Virus record (IMG/VR): IMGVR_UViG_3300025876_000006
Span: 64,001-128,000 of that record
Direction: 5' to 3' (one strand)
DNA: 64,000 nt
Source of the DNA: a virus
Positions 35,259 to 43,048 of this stretch are shown here, in pieces. The stretch's first letter is position 1. Every line of letters begins with the position of its first letter. A program made the position numbers and the translations under genes. The notes below the pieces were generated by a model that saw only the letters and a program-made list of their open reading frames with translations, had not been told where the DNA came from and ran no database searches.

Positions 35259-35666
35259 GATGAAGCAAAACTTGCAGGTAAAAATAGAGAACGGCTTGAT
35301 AGTTTAATCTCTTTATATGTCACGGCAACAGATCCCGAGGCAGATTATTATTATGATGGAGATGTTCCTGATGCTGAAAAGATTTTAAATGATATTAAAA
35401 AAGAATTTGGATCAAAAATTGCCAAAGATGTTGGTAATGGAACAAATATTTTCCATTATGGTAGAGATAATAATCAAGGAGGTCGCTTAACATACGGGGA
35501 TGCGACAAAACAGCGTGGCGCAAGACGTATCACAAAAGGTGGTAAAATTAATAAGCAGGACGCAGCAAAACTTAAAAAGGATATTAAAGATATTTTAAAG
35601 AATACAAAATTAAATACTGCTTATCGATCACATAAGTTAAAAGGAAAATTACCAGAGAGTAATTAA
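35214..35666 (+). CDS. Small protein 3 with shared N-terminal cassette (candidate packaged head protein)
   Basis: 150 residues. The N-terminus MSTEKYLLPNEKKCL is followed by DE-A, again a gp21-type site (LDE, residues 15-17). The body is charged: residues ~20-80 acidic (ATDPEADYYYDGDVPDAEK), and the last 60 strongly basic (RGARRITKGGKINKQDAAKLKKDIK). This suits a nucleic-acid contact. No family recognised. Confidence 0.6.
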   Translation: MSTEKYLLPNEKKCLDEAKLAGKNRERLDSLISLYVTATDPEADYYYDGDVPDAEKILNDIKKEFGSKIAKDVGNGTNIFHYGRDNNQGGRLTYGDATKQRGARRITKGGKINKQDAAKLKKDIKDILKNTKLNTAYRSHKLKGKLPESN

Positions 35667-35687
35667 TAAAAAACCTTTGACACTGAA

Positions 35688-35728
35688 GCTGAAAAATATT
35701 TAAAAAAACTCGGAATTCGAGTATAAAT
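35688..35728 (+). pseudogene. Direct repeat copy B: orphan 3' end of a 34934-type gene
   Basis: 40 of 41 bases match 35150-35190, including codons AEKYLKKLGIRV and stop, but no start or body is present. It is a gene-tail remnant. One base change makes the trailing TATAAATT a perfect TATAAATA, now the likely hsp20 late promoter. Confidence 0.85.
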
Positions 35729-35729
35729 A
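35722..35729 (+). promoter_or_regulatory. Late promoter TATAAATA of hsp20
   Basis: Perfect element 92 nt before ATG 35822, giving a structured leader of roughly 87 nt. Confidence 0.65.
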
Positions 35730-35734
35730 GATTT

Positions 35735-35821
35735 GTAATACGATACGTTTTCGTATTATAAAGAGGTGCCGAAAGGATCTCAATTAATAAAAAATAACTC
35801 GCTTAATAAGGAGTTCAAAAT
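35735..35821 (+). promoter_or_regulatory. ROSE-like RNA thermometer in the hsp20 leader
   Basis: The leader has an upstream hairpin (stem TAATACGA/TCGTATTA, 35736-35758) and a 3' hairpin at 35796-35815. In the latter, AACTC-G-CTT pairs with AAGGAGTT around an AAT loop: eight base pairs with one bulged G (35801). The paired 3' strand is the Shine-Dalgarno AAGGAG (35808-35813), 8 nt before the ATG. The anti-SD strand contains TCGCT, which fits the UYGCU motif of ROSE elements that control small heat-shock genes. Temperature control is inferred. Confidence 0.7.
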
Positions 35822-36253
35822 ATGACAATAACAAATACACTAAATTCGTTGCCGCGTTCTTTCGCGGTTGGGTTCGATTCAATCTTTGATAGATTAGAAT
35901 CAAGAGAGAAAGCATCTTATCCTCCTCACAATATTGTGAAGCATAATGAGGATGAGTTTGAAATCGCACTAGCAGTCGCAGGCTTCAGTGATAAAGATCT
36001 TTCCGTCAAACAAGACGGAGATCAACTTATCGTTGAATCTGATTGCGTTGAGCTTAATGGAGATAAAGAATATCTTCATAAAGGAATTGCTACTCGAAGT
36101 TTCATCAAGAAGTTTACATTAGCCGATCACATTCGTGTCGAGCAAGTAGCGCTTGTTGATGGTATACTTTCAGTTCTACTAAAGAAAGAAATTCCTGAAG
36201 AAATGAAACCTAAGAAGTTTACTATTCTTCCAGAGTTTATTAACGAAGATTAA
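35822..36253 (+). CDS. hsp20: Small heat-shock protein Hsp20
   Basis: 143 residues. Alpha-crystallin domain spans about residues 38-135: PPHNIVKHNEDEFEIALAVAGFSDKDLSVKQDGDQLIVES (described as the usual beta-strand pattern) and SFIKKFTLADHIRVEQVALVDGILSVLLKKEIP, with the A-x-x-x-G-V/I-L signature as VDGILSV. ATP-independent holdase that prevents aggregation. Hsp20 genes are frequent in marine T4-like phages. It has the best ribosome site in the window, buried in a thermometer-like hairpin, and a GAAA-capped terminator. Confidence 0.93.
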   Translation: MTITNTLNSLPRSFAVGFDSIFDRLESREKASYPPHNIVKHNEDEFEIALAVAGFSDKDLSVKQDGDQLIVESDCVELNGDKEYLHKGIATRSFIKKFTLADHIRVEQVALVDGILSVLLKKEIPEEMKPKKFTILPEFINED

Positions 36254-36274
36254 ACTTTGCAGTTAAAACATAAT

Positions 36275-36308
36275 AAAAGGGTTCTTCAGAAATGAGGAGC
36301 CCTTTTTT
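36275..36308 (+). terminator. Rho-independent terminator after hsp20
   Basis: 14-bp stem from 36275 to 36306 with a GAAA tetraloop (36289-36292) and a six-T tail. The loop-closing bases (CA-GAAA-TG) are the same as in the gene 23 terminator. Confidence 0.93.
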
Positions 36309-36321
36309 ATTAACTTTAGTA

Positions 36322-36350
36322 TTTACATCTATAATAAAAGATGATATAAT
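36322..36350 (+). promoter_or_regulatory. Sigma-70-like promoter of gene 43
   Basis: TTTACA, 17 bp, TATAAT, ending 6 nt before ATG 36357. Predicted leaderless transcript. Confidence 0.8.
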
Positions 36351-36356
36351 ATATAC

Positions 36357-38885
36357 ATGAAGAACAGCATTAGTGGATTCTACACCAGCGTCGATAGACA
36401 CATGAACATGATTAAGTATCGAGGATACGATCATGATGGCAAAAAAATATATGATTCATTTAAATATCGGCCAACGCTTTATGTAAATAGCAAAGACCGT
36501 AACTCAGAATGGAAAGCGATTGATGGAACTCCTGTAGGCCCAATGCAGTTTGGCACTATGAGCGAATGCCGCCAGTTCTGTAAACATTATGAAGATGTTC
36601 CTTCGTTTAAAATATATGGAAATGAAAAGCATGTTCCAGCATTTATCCAAAGCCAGTGGCCTGGCGAAATTGAGTATGATAAAAAGATGGTCGACATTCT
36701 TTACATCGATATTGAAACTGCTATTGGTACAGGCTTTCCAGAACCAATGCGAGCAGAACAAGAGATTCTTACAATCGCAGTAAAGAGTAGCCGTTGTGAT
36801 ACTTATATCATCTGGGGACTAAAGGATTATGACCTTTCTAAAAGTGAAGTGCCACATCTTAGAAAAGAGTATCGCCAGTTTGATACTGAAACCGAACTCT
36901 TAAATGATTTTCTAGATTGGTGGAGTGATCCTATTAATACTCCAGATGTTATCACTGGTTGGAATACAGAGTTCTTTGATATTCCTTACATCGTTAATAG
37001 AATAGCTCGTATGTTGGGCAACGATGCAACCAAGCGATTATCTCCTTGGAAAAAAATTACAGATAGAACCGTAAATGTATTTGGCCGTGAGCAAACCAGC
37101 TATAACATTATGGGTATTCAACAACTCGATTACCTTGACTTATTTAAAAAGTTTACTCTTAATACTTATGGCCAACAAGAATCATATAAGCTAGATAATA
37201 TTGCCGAGGTTGTTCTTGAACAAAAGAAGCTAGCTTTTGAAGGCGATCTAAAAGAATTATATGAACAAGATTTTCAGAAGTTTGTTGATTATAATATCGT
37301 TGATGTTGAATTGATTGAACTGTTTGAAAAGAAACTTGGCTTAATTGATTTGGTATTTACTCTAGCATATTTTGGCGGAGTTAATTATACAGATACGCTC
37401 GGTACTGTTTCTATATGGGATAGTATAATCTTTAGGAATCTTGCTAAAAAGAAAATAGCGATTCCTCCATCAAAACCAAGTGCTAAAGCAGAATATGCTG
37501 GAGGGTTTGTTAAGCCAGTTGTGCCAGGGATGTATGATTGGGTAATGAGCTTCGATTTGAACAGCTTGTATCCTAACCTTATTATACAATATAATATGAG
37601 TCCTGAGACCCTCGTAAGGCATTCTACAGTGCCTAATATTACACCTGATCGAGTACTCGAAGATCAAACAAACATATCCCCTGACAGTAATTTGGCGGTT
37701 GCCGCAAATGGCGCAACATTTAGTAGACATAAGCAAGGGTTTCTACCAGAGATTATTGAAGAGCTTTATAATAAGCGTAAGAAGATTAAAGCAGAAATGC
37801 TAGATAAAAAGAAAGAGAATGAAAAGCAAAAAAGTAAGATATTAGACTCAGAAATCGCCAGACTTGAAACTGAACAAATGGCGATCAAGATTCTAATGAA
37901 CAGCCTGTATGGAGCTTTGGCTAACAGATGGTTCCGTTACTTTGATCTTCTTGTTGCTGAAGGAATTACTCTTACAGGTCAACTTGTTATTCGTTGGGCA
38001 GAACAACATGCAAACAAATGGTTATCTTCATTCCTTAAAGATGAGAAGCCAGTTGATAGAGTTATAGCAGCAGACACTGACTCCATTTACGTTAATGTTC
38101 AAGATGTAATTGATAAGCTTAATCCAAAAAGTCCAGTTGAGTTTCTTGATAAGTTTGGTGAAGAAGGTATGGTTCCTGCATTGGAAAAAGCTTTTAATAA
38201 GTTAGGCGGTATTACAAATTCATATAAGAATACGATGGTGATGGCGCGAGAAGCTATTGCTGATAAAGCTATATGGACTGCAAAGAAACGATATATTTTA
38301 AATGTTCTTAACAATGAAGGTGTTCAATATGCTGAGCCGAAAATTAAGATCATGGGTATTGAAGCTATTAAGAGTTCTACTCCAAAAGTATGTCGAGGCG
38401 CTATGAAGGAAATGTTTAAAGTAATGATGAGCGGGGATGAAGATAAAACTCAAAAAGCGATCGCTTTCTTTCATAACCACTTTAATTCTTTGCCGGCCCA
38501 TGAAATCGCAAGTCCTCGTGGAATTAATAATGTTACAAAATATTATGATTCACAAACTCTATATTGTAAAGGAACACCAATGCATTGCCGCGCGGCCTTA
38601 GTATATAACGATCAGTTAAAGAAGTTTAACTTAACTAATAAGTATAGGGAAATCCAAGGCGGCAATAAAATTAAGTTTGTATTTCTTAAAAAGCATAACC
38701 CAACTGGAGAAAACGTAATTGGGTTTATTGATAAGTTGCCACACGAATTTGGTTTAGATAAGTTCATTGATTATGAAACTCAATTCCAAAAAGCTTTCCT
38801 TGATCCAATTAATCTTATCTTACATGCTATTAGTTGGTCGGCAGAACCTCAAGCTAGTTTGGAAGACTTCTTTGGGCAAGTATAG
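36357..38885 (+). CDS. 43: Replicative DNA polymerase gp43 (family B)
   Basis: 842 residues (T4 898). 3'-5' exonuclease motifs: YIDIETA (~117), GWNTEFFDIPYI (~201) and an Exo III region near VDYNIVDVELI (~317). Polymerase motifs: A, SFDLNSLYPNLI (~399); B, KILMNSLYGALANR (~511); C, AADTDSIYV (~571). The C-terminus ASLEDFFGQV resembles the gp45-binding peptide of T4/RB69 polymerase. No intron or intein interrupts it. Confidence 0.97.
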   Translation: MKNSISGFYTSVDRHMNMIKYRGYDHDGKKIYDSFKYRPTLYVNSKDRNSEWKAIDGTPVGPMQFGTMSECRQFCKHYEDVPSFKIYGNEKHVPAFIQSQWPGEIEYDKKMVDILYIDIETAIGTGFPEPMRAEQEILTIAVKSSRCDTYIIWGLKDYDLSKSEVPHLRKEYRQFDTETELLNDFLDWWSDPINTPDVITGWNTEFFDIPYIVNRIARMLGNDATKRLSPWKKITDRTVNVFGREQTSYNIMGIQQLDYLDLFKKFTLNTYGQQESYKLDNIAEVVLEQKKLAFEGDLKELYEQDFQKFVDYNIVDVELIELFEKKLGLIDLVFTLAYFGGVNYTDTLGTVSIWDSIIFRNLAKKKIAIPPSKPSAKAEYAGGFVKPVVPGMYDWVMSFDLNSLYPNLIIQYNMSPETLVRHSTVPNITPDRVLEDQTNISPDSNLAVAANGATFSRHKQGFLPEIIEELYNKRKKIKAEMLDKKKENEKQKSKILDSEIARLETEQMAIKILMNSLYGALANRWFRYFDLLVAEGITLTGQLVIRWAEQHANKWLSSFLKDEKPVDRVIAADTDSIYVNVQDVIDKLNPKSPVEFLDKFGEEGMVPALEKAFNKLGGITNSYKNTMVMAREAIADKAIWTAKKRYILNVLNNEGVQYAEPKIKIMGIEAIKSSTPKVCRGAMKEMFKVMMSGDEDKTQKAIAFFHNHFNSLPAHEIASPRGINNVTKYYDSQTLYCKGTPMHCRAALVYNDQLKKFNLTNKYREIQGGNKIKFVFLKKHNPTGENVIGFIDKLPHEFGLDKFIDYETQFQKAFLDPINLILHAISWSAEPQASLEDFFGQV

Positions 38886-38923
38886 ATAAAACAAAGGTAT
38901 GACACTCACACAATAAAAAACAA

Positions 38924-39115
38924 ATGAACCAACTAAACAGAAACCTGACAAACGTTATTAACGAATTACAACAAGACTATTTAAAGTTTGATGATACCGT
39001 AAGAACCATCGAAGTTCTTAATGCGATTAACAATTACTTTCACACGACAGAGGAAACTCCTTTGTCTAATAAAAGCAGAGACATTCTAAAAGAAATTAAA
39101 ATATATGGAAAATAA
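38924..39115 (+). CDS. Small hypothetical protein, 63 aa
   Basis: A mostly helical peptide (NRNLTNVINELQQDYLKFDDTVRTIEVLNAINNYF). It overlaps the next gene by 11 nt and sits in the polymerase transcription unit. No family recognised. Confidence 0.55.
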   Translation: MNQLNRNLTNVINELQQDYLKFDDTVRTIEVLNAINNYFHTTEETPLSNKSRDILKEIKIYGK

Positions 39116-39635
39116 TAAAACAGTAGAAGACGTGATAAAACTAATTCCAGAAACACTTGATGATTGGGTAACGCTTGTTCCTAAAAATGACTCTCTAACA
39201 TGGCAAGCATCATCTACCGATTGGCCAAGCGATATTGATAACATGCATAATAAGTATGGTGTTCATTGCGCGCTTAAAAAGTTAGATAGTAAAGACCTAA
39301 GAGAATTTCTAAACTTTCGTTTAGACTTCCTAGAAGAAGAACTTACTGAAACAAAAAATGCAGTTGGTAAACTACATTGTGATGACGTTGATTGCGAAGA
39401 AGTGGTTGATGGTTTAATTGATCTTTGCGTTGTCGCTATTGGAACGTTAAATGCGTTTGGAGTTGACGAACATAAAGCGTGGGAAGCAGTTCATAACGCT
39501 AATATGAATAAGGAAGTCGGCGTTAAAGAAGGTCGAGACAATCCACTAGGTCTTCCAGATTTAGTAAAGCCTAAAGGGTGGGTCGCGCCAGATCATTCTG
39601 ATAATCACGGGTTTCTTCCTAAATTAAACGAATAA
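39105..39635 (+). CDS. MazG-like / phosphoribosyl-ATP pyrophosphohydrolase-like NTPase
   Basis: 176 residues. The all-alpha NTP pyrophosphohydrolase signature appears as FLNFRLDFLEEELTET (~65-80, EExxE type) and EEVVDGLIDLCVVAIGTLNAFG (~102, with D replacing E in ExxD). The C-terminal AWEAVHNANMNKEVGVKEGRDNPLGLPDLVKPKGW... pattern is common in phage members. Probable roles are removal of non-canonical dNTPs or tuning of nucleotide pools. It may also act on ppGpp-type alarmones, but this is not shown. Confidence 0.8.
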   Translation: MENNKTVEDVIKLIPETLDDWVTLVPKNDSLTWQASSTDWPSDIDNMHNKYGVHCALKKLDSKDLREFLNFRLDFLEEELTETKNAVGKLHCDDVDCEEVVDGLIDLCVVAIGTLNAFGVDEHKAWEAVHNANMNKEVGVKEGRDNPLGLPDLVKPKGWVAPDHSDNHGFLPKLNE

Positions 39636-39639
39636 AAGA

Positions 39640-39668
39640 TTTACATTTTAGTAAATATAGTATATAAT
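39640..39668 (+). promoter_or_regulatory. Sigma-70-like promoter of the Imm-like gene
   Basis: TTTACA, 17 bp, TATAAT, ending 7 nt before ATG 39676. Confidence 0.75.
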
Positions 39669-39675
39669 ATTAATT

Positions 39676-39879
39676 ATGGATTTACTTCTATTCATCATGC
39701 TTTTAATAGTGGCAAGCCTTTGCTACTTAATACCCACTTTTGTGGCGGTCGTAAATAAACATAAATACGCTCTTCCTATTTTTATAGCTAACCTATTCTT
39801 TGGCGTTACGGTTGTGGGATGGGCCGCTCTATTAATCTTTGCTATACTTAAAGAGTTTAGAGCAGAAAATAAAGTATGA
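39676..39879 (+). CDS. imm: Superinfection immunity protein, T4 Imm-like
   Basis: 67 residues with two transmembrane segments (residues ~2-26 and ~32-58). The pattern YLIPTFVAVVNKHKYALPIFIANLFFGVTVVGWAALLIFAI matches the Imm_superinfect family, where a conserved P-T and N-x-x-x-G-x-T-x-x-G-W are key. T4 Imm (83 aa) blocks DNA entry of superinfecting phages. Expressed from an early-type promoter, as needed for that role. It overlaps the next gene by 4 nt (ATGA). Confidence 0.85.
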   Translation: MDLLLFIMLLIVASLCYLIPTFVAVVNKHKYALPIFIANLFFGVTVVGWAALLIFAILKEFRAENKV

Positions 39880-40814
39880 AATATTCATTAACTATATTTA
39901 AATCAATCTTTGATAATTCGACTCATCGTAAGATGTCCTTTGACGGTTGGGATGAGTTTAAAGAACTTCTTTTAAACCTTAGTAAAGAAGATGGTTATAA
40001 ACCAAAGAAAGACGAAAGAAAAGATGGTTCACCTCTTATCAGCCCAGCAGTATATGATAAAGATGAAAAGCGAAGAAATGTAAATGTTTTATGTTGGGGT
40101 GGTTGGGCTGCAATTGACGTTGACGATTATGAGTGTAATTTCGAACAAGCGTTGGTTGTTTTTAAAGATATCAAATGTGTTGTTTATAATAGCGCAAGCT
40201 CGACAAAAGAAAAGCCAAAGTTCAGAGTTATTATACCATTCACAAAGACTATAGAAAAGGATGATATAAAGCATTTATGGTTTGCTCTGAATAAAGAGTT
40301 TAATTCATTAGGCGATCCACAAACGAAGGATCTATCAAGGATGTATTACGTCCCAGCACAATATCCAGGTGCTTATTCATTCATTCATTGTAACGATGAC
40401 GCCGACTTTTTAGATGTTGATTTAATAATGAAAAAGCATCCGTTTATAGTACCTCAAGAAAATTCATTTAAAAGTAAACTAAGTGAAGAAATGAAAATTA
40501 AGCTGATGAAGTATAAATCTAATCAACTTAACAACACCTCTATTACTTGGTCTTCATATAGAGATTGCCCATTTGTAAATAAACAATTAGTAAATGAATA
40601 TCGTGTTATTTCAGAAACTGGTTGGTATTCTAAATTATATTCAATTATGGTTAGTATTGCCGGATCCGCAATACATAAAGGATACCCAATTACTGTTAAT
40701 GAAATTGTAAAGCTTGCTAAAGATATTGATATGGATACTGGATGCTGGTATAAAAATAGGCCATTAGATATTGAAGCAGAACGCGCATTAACCTTTGCAC
40801 TTCAAAATGCGTAA
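39876..40814 (+). CDS. AEP (archaeo-eukaryotic primase)-like protein
   Basis: 312 residues. The order WAAIDVDDYE (~85-95, DxD metal site), SSTKEKPKFRVIIPF (~110-125) and GDPQTKDLSRMYYVPAQYPGAY (~147-168) matches primase-polymerases of plasmids and phages in the AEP superfamily. Residues ~200-312 form a helical PriCT-like tail. T4-like phages usually prime with the unrelated DnaG-type gp61, so this is an additional or alternative primase. It lies between the Imm-like gene and a late small gene. Confidence 0.65.
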   Translation: MKYSLTIFKSIFDNSTHRKMSFDGWDEFKELLLNLSKEDGYKPKKDERKDGSPLISPAVYDKDEKRRNVNVLCWGGWAAIDVDDYECNFEQALVVFKDIKCVVYNSASSTKEKPKFRVIIPFTKTIEKDDIKHLWFALNKEFNSLGDPQTKDLSRMYYVPAQYPGAYSFIHCNDDADFLDVDLIMKKHPFIVPQENSFKSKLSEEMKIKLMKYKSNQLNNTSITWSSYRDCPFVNKQLVNEYRVISETGWYSKLYSIMVSIAGSAIHKGYPITVNEIVKLAKDIDMDTGCWYKNRPLDIEAERALTFALQNA

Positions 40815-40816
40815 TT

Positions 40817-40824
40817 AATAAATA
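40817..40824 (+). promoter_or_regulatory. Late promoter element AATAAATA
   Basis: AATAAATA exactly 5 nt before ATG 40830. Confidence 0.65.
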
Positions 40825-40829
40825 ATATT

Positions 40830-41162
40830 ATGAAGATTGAAACCAAACTGAAACGCCAGTTTAATAAAATACAAAAGGATACTGGTGTAAAACTTCCAGC
40901 TGACTATGAGTATTATTGTGGTTTATATAAATGGCCAAAAGGTTTGCGTAAGATTCTTAGTAAACGATTCAATAGCAGTTGTATGCTACATGATATTCAA
41001 CATGTTTCAGGTGTTATTGATTATAAAGAAGCCGATCGCATGTTCCTTAAAAACGCTAAAGAACAAGCGGGGCGCAACGATTTTTGGATATTAATGGCAT
41101 ATGTATTTTACGGCGCCGTTCGTATATTAACAAAAACAAAAGCAATACGAAACAAGAAATAA
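40830..41162 (+). CDS. Small protein with CxxHDxxH motif (DUF1353 / phospholipase A2-like)
   Basis: 110 residues. SSCMLHDIQHVSGVIDYKEADRMFLKNAKE places a Cys-x-x-His-Asp-x-x-His motif before a helix with KEAD-x-x-F, and a hydrophobic helix (ILMAYVFYGAVRIL) follows. The layout is seen in DUF1353 and in small secreted phospholipase A2-like domains. It has a late promoter, unlike its early-type neighbours, so a role in virion or lysis is possible. Activity is not established. Confidence 0.5.
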   Translation: MKIETKLKRQFNKIQKDTGVKLPADYEYYCGLYKWPKGLRKILSKRFNSSCMLHDIQHVSGVIDYKEADRMFLKNAKEQAGRNDFWILMAYVFYGAVRILTKTKAIRNKK

Positions 41163-41174
41163 AACTCTAAACAT

Positions 41175-41182
41175 TATAAATA
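41175..41182 (+). promoter_or_regulatory. Late promoter TATAAATA
   Basis: Perfect element 7 nt before ATG 41190. Confidence 0.65.
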
Positions 41183-41189
41183 AATTTAT

Positions 41190-41411
41190 ATGAAAAAGAA
41201 AAACAAAAGAGCTCGTGACGAAGAAGGCCAGTTTGTTGGAGATGATCCAAGCACTCCTGATATTAATGAAGCCTTTGCAGAAGATGCTCAACCACCTAAA
41301 GAAGCACCAGCTAAAGCGTCAGGCCCTAAAAAACTAACTCCGGGCCAGATTAAGAAATTAAAAGGCGAATGGGGTAGCCAGTTTAAAAATAAATTTAAAG
41401 GACGTTATTAA
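41190..41411 (+). CDS. Small lysine-rich conserved phage protein, 73 aa
   Basis: The N-terminus KKKNKRARDEEGQFVGDDPSTPDINEAF is one I associate with small proteins in many marine T4-like phages. A central Ala/Pro-rich linker and a basic end (KKLKGEWGSQFKNKFKGRY) follow. Late promoter; function unknown. A perfect stem-loop follows. Confidence 0.65.
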   Translation: MKKKNKRARDEEGQFVGDDPSTPDINEAFAEDAQPPKEAPAKASGPKKLTPGQIKKLKGEWGSQFKNKFKGRY

Positions 41412-41436
41412 TATTCACGTAAATAATTAAACCATG

Positions 41437-41469
41437 ATATGGCTTCTAGTATTTTTCTAGAAGCCATAT
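41437..41469 (+). terminator. Stem-loop terminator
   Basis: 13-bp perfect stem (ATATGGCTTCTAG/CTAGAAGCCATAT) with a 7-nt T-rich loop, followed by a weak T tract (TTGTTATTT) that merges into the next promoter. Confidence 0.75.
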
Positions 41470-41475
41470 TTGTTA

Positions 41476-41504
41476 TTTACAAACTTGGTAAAATATGGTA
41501 TAAT
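41476..41504 (+). promoter_or_regulatory. Sigma-70-like promoter of the thymidylate-synthase-like gene
   Basis: TTTACA, 17 bp, TATAAT. The start codon is 32 nt after the -10, so this gene has a short leader. Confidence 0.75.
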
Positions 41505-41536
41505 ATCTTTATACATAATTATACTAACATTACAAT

Positions 41537-42235
41537 ATGAACATTAAATCCGTAAGAGACACCTTAGCAAATCTCCATAAAAATAAAGAATATGTCATAG
41601 TTAATAAACAATTAACTGTTGAAATTATTGGAGCATCTTTCATAGCAAATACTGATTCTATATTTGGTTTGGCCAATGAAGATTATATTGATCGAGAATT
41701 AATGTGGTATAGAAGTATGTCTCGTAATGTAAATGATATTAAAGGTAAGGTTCCAAAGATCTGGGAAATTGTTTCATCGCCAAAAGGAGAGATAAATTCA
41801 AATTATGGATATCTAATAAATCACAAAGATAACTATTACCAATACAAGAATGTATTAGAAACTCTTAAGAAGGATCCTAACTCGCGCAGAGCAATAATGA
41901 TTTATACAAATCCTAAAATGCATACTCAATTTAAAAGGAAAGGTATGACAGATTTTGTTTGTACAAATACTGTTCAATATGTTATTCGTAAAAACAAATT
42001 GTCTGCAATTGTCCAAATGAGATCAAACGATGCTTGGGCCGGTTATAGAAACGATTACGCTTGGCAGAAATATGTTCTTAACAAGTTAGCAAAAGACCTA
42101 AATTGCAAAGAAGGTAACATTCATTGGAATGCTGGTAGCTTACACGTATATGAAAATCAATTCTACCTACTAGACCATTATTTAAAAACAGGAGAACACG
42201 AGATTACTAAAAAACAATATAATAACAACCTCTAA
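41537..42235 (+). CDS. Thymidylate synthase-superfamily protein (possible pyrimidine hydroxymethylase)
   Basis: 232 residues, shorter than ThyA (~264). Superfamily marks: PNSRRAIMIYTNP (~115, phosphate-binding arginines), DFVCTNTVQYVI (~139, region of the catalytic Cys), IVQMRSNDAWAGYRNDYAW (~159) and GSLHVYENQFYLLDH (~205). The usual P-C-H/W active-site context is C-T-N-T here, and the G-x-P-F-N loop is changed to AGYRND. It may methylate dUMP or hydroxymethylate dUMP or dCMP. Neighbouring genes include a Nmad-type protein and a glucosyltransferase-like protein, which favours base modification, but the substrate cannot be told. Confidence 0.7.
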   Translation: MNIKSVRDTLANLHKNKEYVIVNKQLTVEIIGASFIANTDSIFGLANEDYIDRELMWYRSMSRNVNDIKGKVPKIWEIVSSPKGEINSNYGYLINHKDNYYQYKNVLETLKKDPNSRRAIMIYTNPKMHTQFKRKGMTDFVCTNTVQYVIRKNKLSAIVQMRSNDAWAGYRNDYAWQKYVLNKLAKDLNCKEGNIHWNAGSLHVYENQFYLLDHYLKTGEHEITKKQYNNNL

Positions 42236-42251
42236 AAACCCACCACCCAAT

Positions 42252-43001
42252 ATGTACAGTATTAAAAAACTAGGATATGACGATTGGAATGACGCGCTTG
42301 ATGCTTTCTTAGAATATAAAACCAGAGATGTGGAAAAAAACAATTTATCATTTGATGAATGGTATTCTTTTAAAACAAGAATCAAAAAAATTAATGAAAA
42401 AATTAAAAATGGGGAAGCATCTTCTAATGTTAATAAACATATAAAAAAAGATATCAAAAAACATAGCGATGACTCTGAAAATTTAACATTAGCAGAAAAT
42501 GAAATTTTGGAAATGCTGAATAACTTAAATTTAGATGTAAGCATTTCGCCTAGATATAAAGAAGAATCATACTCTGAAAGAATATGCAGAGAAGCGGAAG
42601 AGCTAGCTCGCCGCGCCCATATTGGTCAAACTCGCCATAATGGAAACCCTTACATTCATCATATTGAAGATGTTGTTAACATAATTAAATCTAATAGTAA
42701 TAGCAACACCGCTGAAGCAATTATTGTTGCATGGTTACACGACGTTATTTCAACCACTTCTTACACAAGTGAATTTTTATTAGAGCAATCTTGGGTAACT
42801 AAAAGAATGCTTAATGCTATTGAAGAAATTGAAATTGGTTATTTTGAAACATATCAACAGTATGTTAACAGATTAAAAGAAAATAATTTAGCTTGGGTCG
42901 TTAAGTTAGCAAAGCTTATGTCTCTTATGGATAATAATCCGACACAAGATGAGCAATTTGAGATTGAAACATTTTGCGATTATCTTGAAGATGAGCCGTA
43001 A
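42252..43001 (+). CDS. HD-domain protein, RelA/SpoT or MESH1-like (p)ppGpp hydrolase family
   Basis: 249 residues. A charged N-terminal ~105 residues of unknown fold precede an HD domain: AEELARRAHIGQTRHNGNPYIHH (~115-137) and AEAIIVAWLHDVIS (~155-165). This is the order of metal ligands in small alarmone hydrolases. The usual HDxxED motif reads HDVISTT, so the acidic pair is missing and activity may be altered. It overlaps no neighbours and follows the thymidylate-synthase-like gene by 16 nt. Confidence 0.7.
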   Translation: MYSIKKLGYDDWNDALDAFLEYKTRDVEKNNLSFDEWYSFKTRIKKINEKIKNGEASSNVNKHIKKDIKKHSDDSENLTLAENEILEMLNNLNLDVSISPRYKEESYSERICREAEELARRAHIGQTRHNGNPYIHHIEDVVNIIKSNSNSNTAEAIIVAWLHDVISTTSYTSEFLLEQSWVTKRMLNAIEEIEIGYFETYQQYVNRLKENNLAWVVKLAKLMSLMDNNPTQDEQFEIETFCDYLEDEP

Positions 43002-43019
43002 AATAACTAAATAAAAAGA

Positions 43020-43048
43020 TTTACATTCTTATTAATATGTGGTATAAT
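43020..43048 (+). promoter_or_regulatory. Sigma-70-like promoter of the Nmad1-like gene
   Basis: TTTACA, 17 bp, TATAAT, ending 7 nt before ATG 43056. Confidence 0.78.

Noticed and set aside
35866-35885. tRNA T-loop-like sequence (GGTTCGATTC)
   Set aside because: It lies inside the Hsp20 coding region and no acceptor or anticodon stems can be built around it. No other tRNA was found in the window.
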